A stretch of 64,000 nucleotides of DNA from Agrypnia vestita (lineage: Eukaryota > Arthropoda > Insecta > Trichoptera > Phryganeidae), in contig JADDOH010010959.1 of assembly GCA_016648135.1 (NCBI GenBank), positions 37,360 to 101,359 of the forward strand. The letters run 5' to 3'. The notes below the pieces were generated by a model. The model was not told where the DNA came from. It saw only the letters and a list, made by a program, of their open reading frames with translations, and did not search any database. Numbering within the stretch: the stretch's first letter is position 1; each line of letters begins with the position of its first letter. A program made the position numbers and the translations under genes. Below are positions 33,170 to 43,806 of this stretch, in pieces.

Positions 33170-33597
33170 AATGGATTTCCACAAGGTTAACGCCGATACG
33201 TTCAATTACTTATTATAGTATATCCTAATACTGAATTCATTTTTTGAACATCTAGAATTTTTTAGAATATTTAAAGAAGACCCCATCTATCTAACGGGGT
33301 CATCTCAAGCTCATCAACTGAAATTCTTGCACCTCAATCTCCTCGTGGCCTCTTTTCATGATTATTTTTAATAATTGCTTTACACACATCATTAATCGAA
33401 TTCGTTTTCTTTCCAGGTAAGCACCGATCTCTATTCGTACTGCCATTAGCCCCTCTTCGCCGAGTAAGTAACTGTATGCTATTTTTATTTATTAAATATT
33501 ATGTATATTTGTCCTGGTAACCTTTCTGATGAATTTATTAACATTTAAAACGATTACGTTATTTGTTACCTTTGATCATTTTTGCACTTAAGGCGAT
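33170..33597. other. Intergenic, no feature recognised
   Basis: Contains another diverged copy of the ATCTAACGGGGTCATCTCA word near 33288. Nothing else can be supported. Confidence 0.35.
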
Positions 33598-33601
33598 CGT
33601 C

Positions 33602-34697
33602 TAGCAGAATGAGCAAAATTCATCATTTTTTCTCATATCTTCTCTTGCGTTTTTTATCACATTTTTGTATGGAAATATCTCATTTTAAAATTTATTCATC
33701 AGGTCACATATATTTTAAATACGAATATCTTATTAAAATGTCACAAAATAAATTATATAATTGATTAATAAATTACCAAACCTTCGATGTTTTAAAAATG
33801 AAGAAAATTGCTCCACTTTGTGGGCCTTTTATGACTAAACGGCCTGTTGAGATGTCTTTTTTATTCAATAATATTACAAAAAAAACAATTATCTTCAATT
33901 TATTACATTTATAGCGAAACCTGTTAGTAAGTTTACTTGCAATTTATGTTTTAAAAAATACTGTTTTTTAAAAATATTTTTTTTTTGTGTGTTTTTTTCA
34001 ATCCTTCATAGATAGTTTATAACTTTTTTTCTATAACAAATTAAAGGAATAGACATTATTATTTTAAAATTAATACAAAAAAAATCAAAAAATTATTCTC
34101 GATTTCAGATTTTAGCTATTTAATCAAGGCACTGCGTATTGTGTCATAAATACGTTGCGTCTTGATTAAATATCTAAAATCAGGAATATCGACAAAGATT
34201 TTGATTTTTTTTGTTTTTATTATAAAAATATAATATCTATTCTTTTGACTATTAAAGTAAAAAAGTTGTCAACCATGTAAAAAGAGTTAAAAAAACCCAC
34301 AAAAAAATAAAATATTTTTAAAAAACAGTATTTTTTAAAACATAAATTGCAAGTAAACTTACTAACACGTTTTGCTATAAATGTAATAAATTGAAGATAA
34401 TTGTTTTCTTTGTAATATTATTGAATAAAAAAGACATCTCAACAGGCCGTTTAGTCATAAAAGGCCCACAAAGTGGAGCAATTTTCTTCCTTTTTAAAAC
34501 ATCGAAGGTTTGGTAATTTATTAATCAATTATATAATTTATTTTGTGACATTTTAATAAGATATTCGTATTTAAAATATATGTAACCTGATGAAAAAATT
34601 TTAAAATGAGATATTTCCATACAAAAATGTGATAAAAAATGCAGGAGAAGATATGAGAAAAAATTGTGAAATTTGCTCATTCTGCCAGACGATCGCC
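33602..34697. mobile_element. TTAA-flanked foldback MITE, family A, copy 3
   Basis: Fullest copy. TTAA (33598-33601) and TCAA (34698-34701) flank GGCGATCGTC and its complement GACGATCGCC. Arms of about 500 bases are nearly complementary and share GCTCCACTTTGTGGGCC with its inverse. The loop is short. Non-coding; a transcript would fold into a long double-stranded RNA. Confidence 0.85.
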
Positions 34698-34704
34698 TCA
34701 ACCA

Positions 34705-35160
34705 TTTCGAATCCCTTCAATTAACTCGGAGTGCTCAACTTATTATTAACTTAATTTCAAAGTGTAATAATATGCCAGGTATATTTTCGTGTATCCTAGT
34801 AACCTGTTTTTTGGGTTTGTCTCTTCAAATCTGCCTTACTTTGAATTTTCAACTCCTTAATTTTCACATTCCTACTGCCCTAGTTATATTTTTATGTTTT
34901 TGACTGTGACGTTGTTTCCTTTTAGTCTGTACTTAGTAAATTTGTCATTACATGTGTTAACTCAGAGATTCCCGCAGTTAAATTTGACAAGAAAACTACG
35001 TTAGAAATAGTTTGTAATAAAAATTCATTACATTTTTATATAGGCTTACGGTAGAAATAGTTTGTAATATAAATTCGTAACACTTTTACATAGGCTCACG
35101 TTTACTTGTGTTTTATTTTCGGCTTTTCCGGTACCAGGGTACCAAGTTATTGAAATAAAA
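34705..35160. other. Intergenic with a short direct repeat
   Basis: GAAATAGTTTGTAATA with following AAATTC and ACATTTTTA-type sequence occurs twice about 50 bases apart (35004 and 35053). No gene recognised. Confidence 0.35.
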
Positions 35161-35167
35161 CAAATTT

Positions 35168-35241
35168 AGGAGGCACCGATTATCGATCCCGGTACCTCTC
35201 ACCTAGCTTAGCCGGCGCTCTATCTTCTCAATGTTATCCCC
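35168..35241 (-). repeat. tRNA-Ala(AGC)-like pseudogene or SINE
   Basis: Minus strand, 74 bases: GGGGATA start, TAGAGCGCCGG, TAAGCTA anticodon loop with AGC, GAGAGGTACCGGGATCGATA, and a TGCCTCCT end. Overall it resembles tRNA-Ala, but the D and anticodon stems contain mismatches and the acceptor stem is imperfect. A decayed tRNA gene or a tRNA-derived SINE head is more likely than a working tRNA. Confidence 0.6.
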
Positions 35242-35249
35242 TAATATGG

Positions 35250-36400
35250 TGTAAAATCTTTAGTACCCAGGAAATGTTATGCTGATTTATTGTGTCAAGA
35301 TGTAAGGCTTTGATTTTTATATTGCAATATATTATTTTTATTAATATAAACATTATTAATATCAAAATTAAGGACTAATATTTAATACTAGCGGTAAACC
35401 CGTGAAATATTACGGGACATAATAATTAATAAAGACCCTTGCATGTAACATGAGCCGCGTGTAACTGCATGAGATCGACGTGTAACACTCGGGCGCCCGG
35501 GCCTCGATAGCGGCTAGTTATCATCAGGGTTATTATAGCGGAATTCCAGTGAATTACGCACAAATGGATCGAAATTAAGATGTTAATATTTTTTTGTAAA
35601 TTGTTACCCCAGTCGATTCCCGTAATAAATTTGTATTTATAAAGGGCTTAAGATAAAATTAAGTAAATTGCTGTTTTCGCCTTTTATTTGAATTCATAAA
35701 GAACTTGAGATAAAATTGAGCAAACTGCTGTTTTCGCATCTTATTGTATTCCTCAGCAATGCAGCTGTTCTCTGCCATAAATTTTAATTATTTATTTAAC
35801 TGAATTTACGAACACTTTTTCAAACCAGAAAAATATTCCGCTGCATGATACGTGTATCTGAATCATAAATATCTTTTTATTTCAATTCCCTTTGTATGTA
35901 GAGCGCCTCTGAATGTATTGGAGATGTTTCCGTTACTTGTTTGCGATATCACTCAGACTAAGTGCTAAGTACCGCGAGGCTGTTATCACCGGCCATCCAT
36001 TGAAGTTGTTTGGAGCGAGTTATGATTCGTATTGTACTCTCCGGAGACAAACTATCTCGGTGAATGATCCCATGGAGCATGACGACATACCCATTATTTT
36101 AAATTAACTCATTATGCTACAGTGGACGTTCTAGATAACATTAATTTTTTTTCCAGCGGAAATACGCTTGCGACAATTTTCTGTTAAGTATCTTGTAAAT
36201 ATGTTCTTAAACAATGTACAATATTTTTGAAAATATTATGTTCGTCTTTTTAATGGACGGGTTATCTTTGTAGAGTTGAGCATACTTTGTTTTCAGTTGT
36301 TCAAATGATTAGTTAGTAGTTTTTTAGTTAATTTTAACCATTGCTAACAAACTCATCGCAAATTGTTTTTGCAAAATTCATTGCAAACCTAAAAAAATAA
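35250..36400. other. Intergenic, no feature recognised
   Basis: ACTAGCGGTAAACCCGTG at about 35388-35405 resembles the start of RTE-like non-autonomous repeats elsewhere in the window, but the rest does not follow. A diverged direct repeat (AAATTGCTGTTTTCGC / AAACTGCTGTTTTCGC) lies at about 35664 and 35723. Confidence 0.35.
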
Positions 36401-36410
36401 ATTTTATCAG

Positions 36411-36590
36411 AATGAACACAAAGTTTGGACAGAGATTTTTCTTTTTTTGTGCTCCAAGAATATACAATAACCTGCCATTAGACGTAAAGGGTCTTAAGGT
36501 GTTAAAAGAATTCAAACATAAAATAACAAGGTGGCTCTTTGGTGTGGGTAGGACAAAAAATGAGACCAATGTATCATCCATATTAATATA
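36411..36590 (+). pseudogene. LINE reverse transcriptase C-terminus, 59 codons
   Basis: Frame: MNTKFGQRFFFFCAPRIYNN, LPLDVKGLKVLKEFKHKITR, WLFGVGRTKNE, ending at a stop at 36588-36590. The aromatic-then-AP.(I/V)(Y/F)N.LP pattern and the following amphipathic helix with a terminal WL are typical of CR1/Jockey ORF2 ends. Everything N-terminal is missing, as expected from 5' truncation during insertion. The ATG is fortuitous. Confidence 0.7.
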
Positions 36591-36825
36591 GTCAATACAG
36601 TCCATATTAATAGTCACAAAATTGTTTTGCAATGAAATTAAAGCTGTCATGTATGACACATTGCTTTCATTTTGTAGTCTGCCTACATTTGGTAACCGCT
36701 TTGTTGGCTTCTGTTTGAATGATTTTACTCCCTATATACAATGTCTAAATGTATAATTCTTTAATATATAGTCCTTTGTTTATGTTTTATTTCTTACAGA
36801 CAATATATAAATCTTATTTCTAATA

Positions 36826-36935
36826 TTATATATATATATATGTGTGTGTGTATGTATATGTATATATATGTAGATGTATATGAGTGTATATTTGTATGTA
36901 TGTGTGTATATATGTGTATTATATATATTATATCT
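36826..36935. repeat. TA/TG-rich microsatellite
   Basis: Alternating TATA, TGTG and TATG runs inside the LINE 3' untranslated region. Confidence 0.8.
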
Positions 36936-37069
36936 TGCTAATGTTCAAACTTAAAAAAAAAAAAAACTGTACAGGTAGTTGCTTCAAAACAGACATTGTC
37001 TAGTGAAGCAACTACCTTCATTTCTATGTATAAATAAATTTTAAAGAAATAAATAAATAAAATAAAAAA

Positions 37070-37945
37070 TTCTGGAGGCGGAGTCGTTGTTCTATGATCT
37101 TTTAAGCGGAGTCAGTCTATTTTAATTATTCGATAATGTTAGTGTTAGAGCAGCTTTATAAAGTAAGGAATGTCTGAGCTTATTTTAGAAGTCTGCGGCG
37201 AGAGCGAATCACCAATACTAGATGCGTATACATTTATGCGGGAGGTCGTTATTTCGCGAATTGTATCGCGTTTTCTGCTCTAGCTCATAAGGCTAAGCTA
37301 ATCGGTGCTGTACCTAAGAAATGTGTCGAGTGTGTTTATTAACGATTTCGCAGCCCTGGATTTTATTCTATTAGTCGGTTTAATAATCGATCTGAGAACC
37401 AGAACTTAGATGAGTGCAGTTAACGAGGTATGAAATAACCGACCATTCCTGGAGATCCCGGTTTGAAATGCGCCTGTTTATATTTTGACAGCGGTTCCGC
37501 GCTCGGAGACATGTCTGCATTTTTATTACCATTTAAATCTGTTGTGAGACGCTACTTCACGTGATTATTATTTTTGCATAGTTCTATAATTAATACGTGA
37601 TATTGTATCACGGTAGTCGGATTTCTAATTTCGTCATTTGTAACGTTTCAAAAAATGTGCAGTTTTCTCGGAGAGTGCAGCGTCATTACTCGCGCTTTGA
37701 CGGTCGTCACCAACGAGGCTAAATGAGTGGACTCGCGGAATGCACCGGCGTGAATAATAATTGTTATGTTGACAAGATCGCGCAATTTCGAGAGTTGTTG
37801 GTTATGCCGCATGTCCGAATCTAGTTTTGTTTATCGACTAGACCTGCGACGCAATATCATTCGTATAAAAGGTGCATTTTATTTGTGTTTGTGCGCTTCT
37901 TAGTATGTTCGTCTCTTTTAAAACTGGCAATGTATAAACAGTATA
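37070..37945. other. Intergenic, no feature recognised
   Basis: Moderate GC content with no frame above 60 codons apart from a minus-strand one (37838-38125) that overlaps the next element. Confidence 0.35.
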
Positions 37946-37951
37946 CTTTAA

Positions 37952-38775
37952 AGCCATGTATTCACTAGGGGACAAATTGTCCCTCAACAGCACGCGCGGC
38001 ATAGAGTCTACGTGACGTTGCAACGTCGTGCACTGTTCCGCGACCTCGCGCACAACATAGCGCGGCATTTCTACGTGCCGTGGCAAAACTGTTGCCCATG
38101 CGGTCACGTTACCCGACGTACTCACTGCAAACTTCCGCCGTAGCGTCAGTAACCCACGTGTAAAATGTTGACAAGTTGACTACGCATGGCGCGCTGTATC
38201 TGTCAGAATGACATGGCGGGGAACTCAATCGTTCTCTCAGAAGCTCATTCTAGCTATTCGATCTCGAAGATCGCATAGAATGTCCTGTCCTTCTTTCTCT
38301 TTGCAGGGGGAGTAATAATTTTCGACCATTCTTACCCTTTTTTCTCACTCTCTTACTTCTCGAATAAACTCATTAACAATCTAACAGATACGCGGGCTAT
38401 CATCAAACCTCGTCAAGGCGATATATTTCCGCTGACGTCAGGGAAAACAACTAATTATTTGCAAAATGCCTTGTTTGTTAATAATATCTCTCATTTACTC
38501 ATAAAACCAAAACACCTTCGTTAATTTGAAATTTGCGCGACCCAAAAAACATTTCGAATTGCGCGGAAACCCAGGTTTTCCGGCCAAAATTAGATAACCC
38601 GCAAGCCTGTCATCCTAACCGTCATCGGATGACCCTTTTCCCCGCACAAGATATGCGAGTCCCGGTGTGTACACGTCAAATGACCGCGTCATTGTCCCCG
38701 AAACATGAGCGTAGATGTTGATGCGACATGTCGAGCGGAATGTTTCGCGATTTGTCCCCTAGTGAATACATGGCT
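37952..38775. mobile_element. PIF/Harbinger-like element, AGCCATGTATTCAC ends, copy 1
   Basis: The terminal repeats AGCCATGTATTCACTAGGGG and complement are flanked by TAA on both sides (37949-37951 and 38776-38778). The interior is GC-richer than the surroundings and shares long segments, in opposite orientation, with 63325-64000. The coding scrap visible in that copy is not open here. Long frames across it (38533-39199) are incidental. Confidence 0.8.
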
Positions 38776-38779
38776 TAAT

Positions 38780-39860
38780 ACACTATTAGGTTTTCGTGGC
38801 CATCAGATGATAATAATATTTGATCCGCTTTATTCCAGCGTGGCCCTGATGATTGCCACTGAAACGCGGCATGAAATATCGCCTACGACAAAACTGACCA
38901 AAGGTGGCAATGTACATTACCAATACCCGATAAATTATGCGTGTAATCAAATAATGTATTACCTGTTGATGTTTGTTTCGTGTTATTTAATTTTCTCGTG
39001 TTTTATAATCCCGTCTGCACAAGACGGTGCCGATGTTTGTTTGTTACGGTGTGGCACGTACACCTCGAGTTTATCTCCATCGGTTGTCGATAATTGGGCG
39101 GCTGCGGTTGTAATTTGTTTGGAGATGATTAACTCCGCTCCGATCGGAGTGTCAAATGCTGACGTCGCACAATGGAGGAAATTCGGAAAAAACTGCTAGT
39201 TGCGAAGAGCGATGGCTTCATATAGTAAAAGCATTAAGCCATGACAGAGAAGCGGACAGTCATCTAAAATGATTTCATATTTCTTTTTAAAATACACAAT
39301 TGTACACAAATTCGAATCGATATATTTGTACACCTACCTTGAAGAACAAAATACAAGAGTAATTTTGCTTTGCCTTATGAACTTATTGTGCGAAACCTTG
39401 TGCGCTAAGCACCTACATAGTTAGGTATATAAGGTCCCTCTATGTACCTGTGTATATAGATAGGTATATAAGATAATTATTCCTGGGCTGTAAATGCTCC
39501 ACCTCCACGCATAAGAGTTAGTCTCTTTTTGGAGAGGTATAGCGATAAAAAATTATGTATTTATAATTTTAATAGACTAGAAAACGTGTAATAAACTATA
39601 TCTAATACTTAAATAATAAGTAATAATAATAAATGATATATAATGTTTTATAAGTGTGTTTAAAAGTTAGCTTTTTAAATTTTCATGACTTGAAATACAA
39701 ATGAAATTGTTTGATAAAAGAATAATAAATGATAAGAATCCCTCATACATTTAGGATGATCGCTTGGAATCATCGCTTACCGACTGAAGCGGGACGCTGC
39801 ACTCCCGGCTGCAGTCGTGGTCCGCGACTCGTGGTGTGATTTGTGATTTGGTTAATAGTT
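38780..39860. other. Intergenic, no feature recognised
   Basis: A 164-codon plus frame starts inside the Harbinger end (38705) and runs to 39199. It has a hydrophobic run but no recognisable domain. A diverged TAGGTATATAAG repeat lies at 39421-39475. Confidence 0.35.
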
Positions 39861-39865
39861 TCAGT

Positions 39866-40464
39866 AATTAGTGTATATTATAGATATCTCACAGAGACGA
39901 AACTGTATTAATTATGGGAAAGTAGGTATAGAAGTCATTTGGGTGTACACAGGACTTATGACCTGTCTTTTTATGGTTGGCTTAAGTGATCACTTTACAC
40001 AATTGTAACATTCGCCATTTCCACCCATGATAGAATATACCATGCTTAAGAAATATACCATGATAGAATATACCATGGATGAATTTCATTACACACAATA
40101 AAGTATATTGCTCTCAAAATTCCGTAAAAAATCAATGTAGATTTTCTCATTAGCGACATTTGTGGGGATTTAGGGGAATGAAAATGGCTTTGTACAGGCC
40201 GCATGGAAAAGGCGCTTACAACTCATATATGAAAGCTTTCCACGCAATTTGAACATATATACAACTTCCAAAAAAATGAATAAGCATGGTATATTCTATC
40301 ATGGGTGGAAATGGCGAATGTTACAATTGTGTAAAGTGATCACTTAAGCCAACCATAAAAAGACAGGTCATAAGTCCTGTGTACACCCAAATGACTTCTA
40401 TACCTACTTTCCCATAATTAATACCAGTTTCGTCTCTGTGAGATATCTATAATATACACTAATT
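39866..40464. mobile_element. 599-bp near-perfect palindromic element
   Basis: Ends AATTAGTGTATATTATAGAT and complement. The arms of about 250 bases include CTCACAGAGACGAAACTG, GACCTGTCTTTTTATGGTTG, CTTAAGTGATCACTTTACAC and CCACCCATGATAGAATATAC, each mirrored at the other side. Shorter relatives lie at 31428-31849 and 29310-29571. A transcript would form a long hairpin. Confidence 0.85.
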
Positions 40465-40469
40465 GATTA

Positions 40470-41180
40470 ATAATGTCTCTGTGACATAAATCCAGCACTG
40501 TTCTGAAAGATTTGAACAAACTCAAAATATTCTGAATAGTTTCAGTAGTTGCGATGTGTGTTAACTTTTATCAGCGAGAATTATTTTTATAAACGACCTA
40601 ATTCATTGATATTTTTCATAATTTATCCCACAGTGCATTGTCTGAAGGTACCTCCGGTTATACTAAACCAGAGAAATACCGAAACTCTGGAGATTACCGT
40701 GGTTGGCCAAAACCGCAGTAGCTAGATAATGTTACTGCTTGTGGTTTTGTTCCAAATGATAAATACATGGTACATTTCCTGCGCTGCGCTGGTCTGAATC
40801 CAAATCATAATAAGTCATATTATTATTTGATAGCTTGTCTTTCGTTCTGTTCGTTGTCCTTGATATCGTGCTGAATTTTTATTGCACCTTTTTTTGAGAC
40901 TTACAAAATATTGGGTAAGTGCGTCCGAGATGTTGTGGCTGCGAGATTGATTACAGAAATTGTGCGCCGAGAATATACGGTCCATGTGAAACACTTGAAA
41001 ACCACAATTCACCTAACAAAATAATGTTTAAACACAGATTTTCCCATTTTTTTTAATAATCCCCTGAAAACGATCTCTAAGGTTATACCCTGAAAGATCG
41101 ATTTCTGGACCCAAAAAATCTTCCCCGAAATCGTTAGAACCATTTTCGAAAAAGCCAGAATATACCTAAATATATACACA
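40470..41180. other. Intergenic; first part shared with 31850-31925
   Basis: About 70 bases after the palindrome (TTGATTAATAATGTCTCTGT to AAACTCAAAATATTC) match the sequence after the related element at 31.8 kb. The remainder is anonymous. Confidence 0.4.
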
Positions 41181-41184
41181 TACA

Positions 41185-41545
41185 ATATATTTATTTATTT
41201 ATTTATTTTATTTTGGGGAAAATTAACAGCAAAACAACAATCTTAACAAATATGAAATAATGGTTTTTAAAATTATGCCAATTACAAATTTTCCACTGAA
41301 TATAGTAATTTACTTTAACTTACTTTAACAGCGAGTGGAGAGGGTGGAGGGGAATGTGGGACGGGAGTAGAAGGGAAGATATAATGTACGAATTAGTTTG
41401 GGTGCGGTAGTGTAGATATTGTTTATTTATGTTTCTTATTGTTGAGTTGAAAATGTCAATGTGGTAATAGTTTGTGTTAAATGGATTTGTGGATCTGTAC
41501 ATAAAGGAGTTTTGTTTTGAGTTGGTCTTATAAAAGGGGAGATGA
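41185..41545 (-). pseudogene. LINE 3' end with C-terminal coding scrap
   Basis: On the minus strand a frame containing MYRSTNPFNTNYYHIDIFNS, TIRNINKQYLHY and a Leu/Pro/His-rich end stops at 41320. Upstream the same frame reads KTNSKQNSF. Such arrangements are seen at the ends of Jockey/R1-like LINE proteins. A 3' untranslated region with TTATGCCAATTA-type sequence (inverse) and an AAATAAATAAAT tail reaches 41185. The 3' region matches that at 17655-17770. Confidence 0.5.
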
Positions 41546-41639
41546 AAAGTAGGTGAATGTCTGTTATTGCGAGTTGGGATGTGGTAATGTGGATTCGTTG
41601 AAGAAGTTCCGGACTATCAACTAGATTGTGTTATATTTA

Positions 41640-41840
41640 AGACTTTCACCGGTAAAAGATAACGAATTATTTTCTATGGGAACCCGTGGAACGGTCGAGT
41701 TTACACTTCAGATTAAGAAAGGATTCAGGATAAAAGGCCCTTGAGAATGAGTATTCATGTTTACTCGAAACGTCGGGAGTTTAAAACTACCTTTCATGAT
41801 TTTTGACGCGGGTTCCCGCAGAAAATAATTCTTTATGCGT
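41640..41840 (+). ncRNA. Inverted-repeat unit with hammerhead-like relic
   Basis: The outer arms (GAATTATTTTCTATGGGAACCC and its inverse near 41810-41833) flank CCC, a degraded box TTGAGAAT, stem II GAGTA/TACTC (41750-41754 with 41763-41767), GAAA at 41768-41771, CGTC and GGG. CCC/GGG can form stem I. This is the same subfamily as the PLE-associated relic at 3262-3312, which shares the GGTAAAAGAT..ATTTTCTA flank. Confidence 0.5.
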
Positions 41841-41983
41841 ATAATTTTATATGTACAGGAATTGCTAGTTTAATATTATAGGATTTACAAACATTATACG
41901 ATTATGTCTACAATTTTCTGTCTACATCAGTTCAATCAATCTTAAAAATATAATAATTAATCTAAAAATGAAATAAAATGAAT

Positions 41984-42957
41984 TAGGGATGGGTCGTCGA
42001 CGTATTTACCGTCGACGAAACGAGACCGTCCACGTCCGTCCATCGACGAAACGATCAACTAGTTGAATTCGTCAACTTCGTTACGCGGACGTTCTATCTA
42101 AACATCGGGACGATGGTCAACTGTCTACGGTTCGACGCGACGCTTCTCGACGGCTCAACCGTTGACTATTTTTATGACGTTAATTTTTAAAATTTAAAGA
42201 AGTTCGTAGGAATATAGTTTCGGGGAAAGTAAAACCGCTACTTATGCTTATATGTAAAAATAAATATTGTATTATTTATTTGTTTGCGCACATTATAGGC
42301 TTTTACATATTGTTTTATATACTTCTTTCTATATATAATAAAGAAAGAAGTAGGTATTCACAACAATATCAGGTGTAAGCAGTAAAATATTAGTTCAATA
42401 AAAAATAAAATAATTAAACAGAATTGTTTTATTTTATAAGCGCAAAATTGGGAATTCACCGAAACGTTGCACATGCATATCGCACAAATCAAGTAAAAAA
42501 TAATAGATAATAGCTTATTAAGCCTATATGTCTCATATAGGCTTAATAATTAACCATCATTATATTAATAATTAATCATAATTAATAATCAAGCCTATAA
42601 GCCTCACCCTACGCACGCATTCAAATTTCAAGTCTCTGTCATAGTTCGTGTACACAGATCTGCACTCTATGGTCGTGTACTTTAGAGTTGAAATGAAATT
42701 ACCCGTCGAGCCTTCTATGACGTCTATGGCGTCTACAAGTCGACAGCGAGAGATGAGAGAGAAATAAACGGAGACGTTTTGTCTTGCTCTCGCTCGTTGC
42801 TTTGCACTACGAATCTCGAATCGTCCACCGTCCACGGCGTCCGCCGTCCACCGTCTACGAATTCAACTAGTCCATGCGATAAACGTAAACCGTCGACGCG
42901 TCGATGCAACGTCAACGGTTGATTTCAACTAGTCCGTCCATTCAACGCCCATCCCTA
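41984..42957. mobile_element. hAT MITE, GTCGAC-rich family, copy 1
   Basis: Ends TAGGGATGGGTCGTCGAC and the complement of its partner (ending CGCCCATCCCTA), with a perfect 8-bp duplication AAATGAAT (41976-41983 and 42958-42965). Both subterminal zones repeat CGTC/GACG words (GTCGACG, CAACTAGTTGAA). Non-coding. A second copy is at 62329-63059. Confidence 0.9.
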
Positions 42958-42969
42958 AAATGAATACAT

Positions 42970-43310
42970 TCAGCATATCTGGTATACCCACACGTTGTTT
43001 TCATTTTTTGTGAGAACGAATTAAGTAACCACCAGGCTCGATTAATTAAAGCTGTACAATATACAGATTAGTGATTATTGGCCATTCATTTTGATTGATC
43101 CGAGTTACTTGAAAAGGAGTTTATAATTTGGATCGCAATCCATTCCTTTCATCAATCAGTCCTAGTACCTACTGGACTCCGTCGAGGTCTCTTCACGGAT
43201 CGCGACCTACACAGTCCACACTGAATATCGTTTGTGAATTCAATCACGGTTGTTTGCATTCTTGGAACATTCCTTTTGAATTATTTCTTGTGGTGCCTAC
43301 ATATTTTTTT
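42970..43310. other. Intergenic, no feature recognised
   Basis: No frame or repeat that can be supported beyond a chance 74-codon frame at 43128-43352. Confidence 0.35.
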
Positions 43311-43720
43311 TATTTTTTTTTTTTTTATTTATTAGAGACACTAACAGGATAATGGGTACATGATACTCAGATAATAAACATTATAGTGAAGACTATGCCC
43401 ATTATCCCAATTACAAGTGTCTTCGGCACGCTCTAGTAACATGTATTTTTGTAATTAATTATATTTTACATGTACATTTATGTATAATTATATATTTGTG
43501 TTTGAGTGTAGGGCGATTAGTATTTAATGGATCTATAGGTTCATATCGTCGTTAAGAAAATGGATGTTGTGTATGAGTGAGTTTTTAAACGAAGATAACG
43601 TGTCTGCAAGAATATCAGCATCAATGTTAGGGTCAGCACAATACAAATTATATTTGCGACACAACCTTGTAATGGGAGAAAAGTAACCGACATTATTAGT
43701 GTGCTGACTTACTTTGTTTT
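43311..43720 (-). mobile_element. Jockey-like LINE 3' end, 5'-truncated
   Basis: About 95% like the 3' untranslated part of the LINE at 53738-54705 (TAGAGACACTAACAGGATAA through GTGTGCTGACTTA) and in the same orientation, but it stops before the coding region. It ends in a T/A-rich tail at the left. Confidence 0.8.
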
Positions 43721-43806
43721 GTTTCGTTTAACATTATTTATTTCTTTCGTTATATTTAATGTGTGTGGAGTTATAGTTTTTCCTTTTTTGTAGACCAAGC
43801 AGGTAT

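Larger units (their letters stand above)
36405..37066 (+). mobile_element. CR1-like LINE 3' end
   Basis: A short C-terminal coding piece is followed by a TG/TA-rich untranslated region, a hairpin with arms AGGTAGTTGCTTCA and TGAAGCAACTACCT (36976-37017) and a TAAA-rich tail. This is the layout of CR1-type 3' ends and matches the organisation at 9101-9660. Confidence 0.75.

Noticed and set aside
35168..35241. Functional tRNA-Ala gene
   Set aside because: Mismatches in the D, anticodon and acceptor stems; pseudogene or SINE is more likely.
36826..36935. Alternating TA/TG tract as a possible regulatory Z-DNA site
   Set aside because: It lies in a LINE 3' untranslated region and is explained as a microsatellite.
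38705..39199. 164-codon plus frame
   Set aside because: It begins inside a Harbinger terminal repeat and has no recognisable domain.
41984..42957. Repeated GTCGACG words as a CRISPR-like or satellite array
   Set aside because: Spacing is irregular and the element has hAT ends with an 8-bp target duplication; no CRISPR features in a eukaryotic window.
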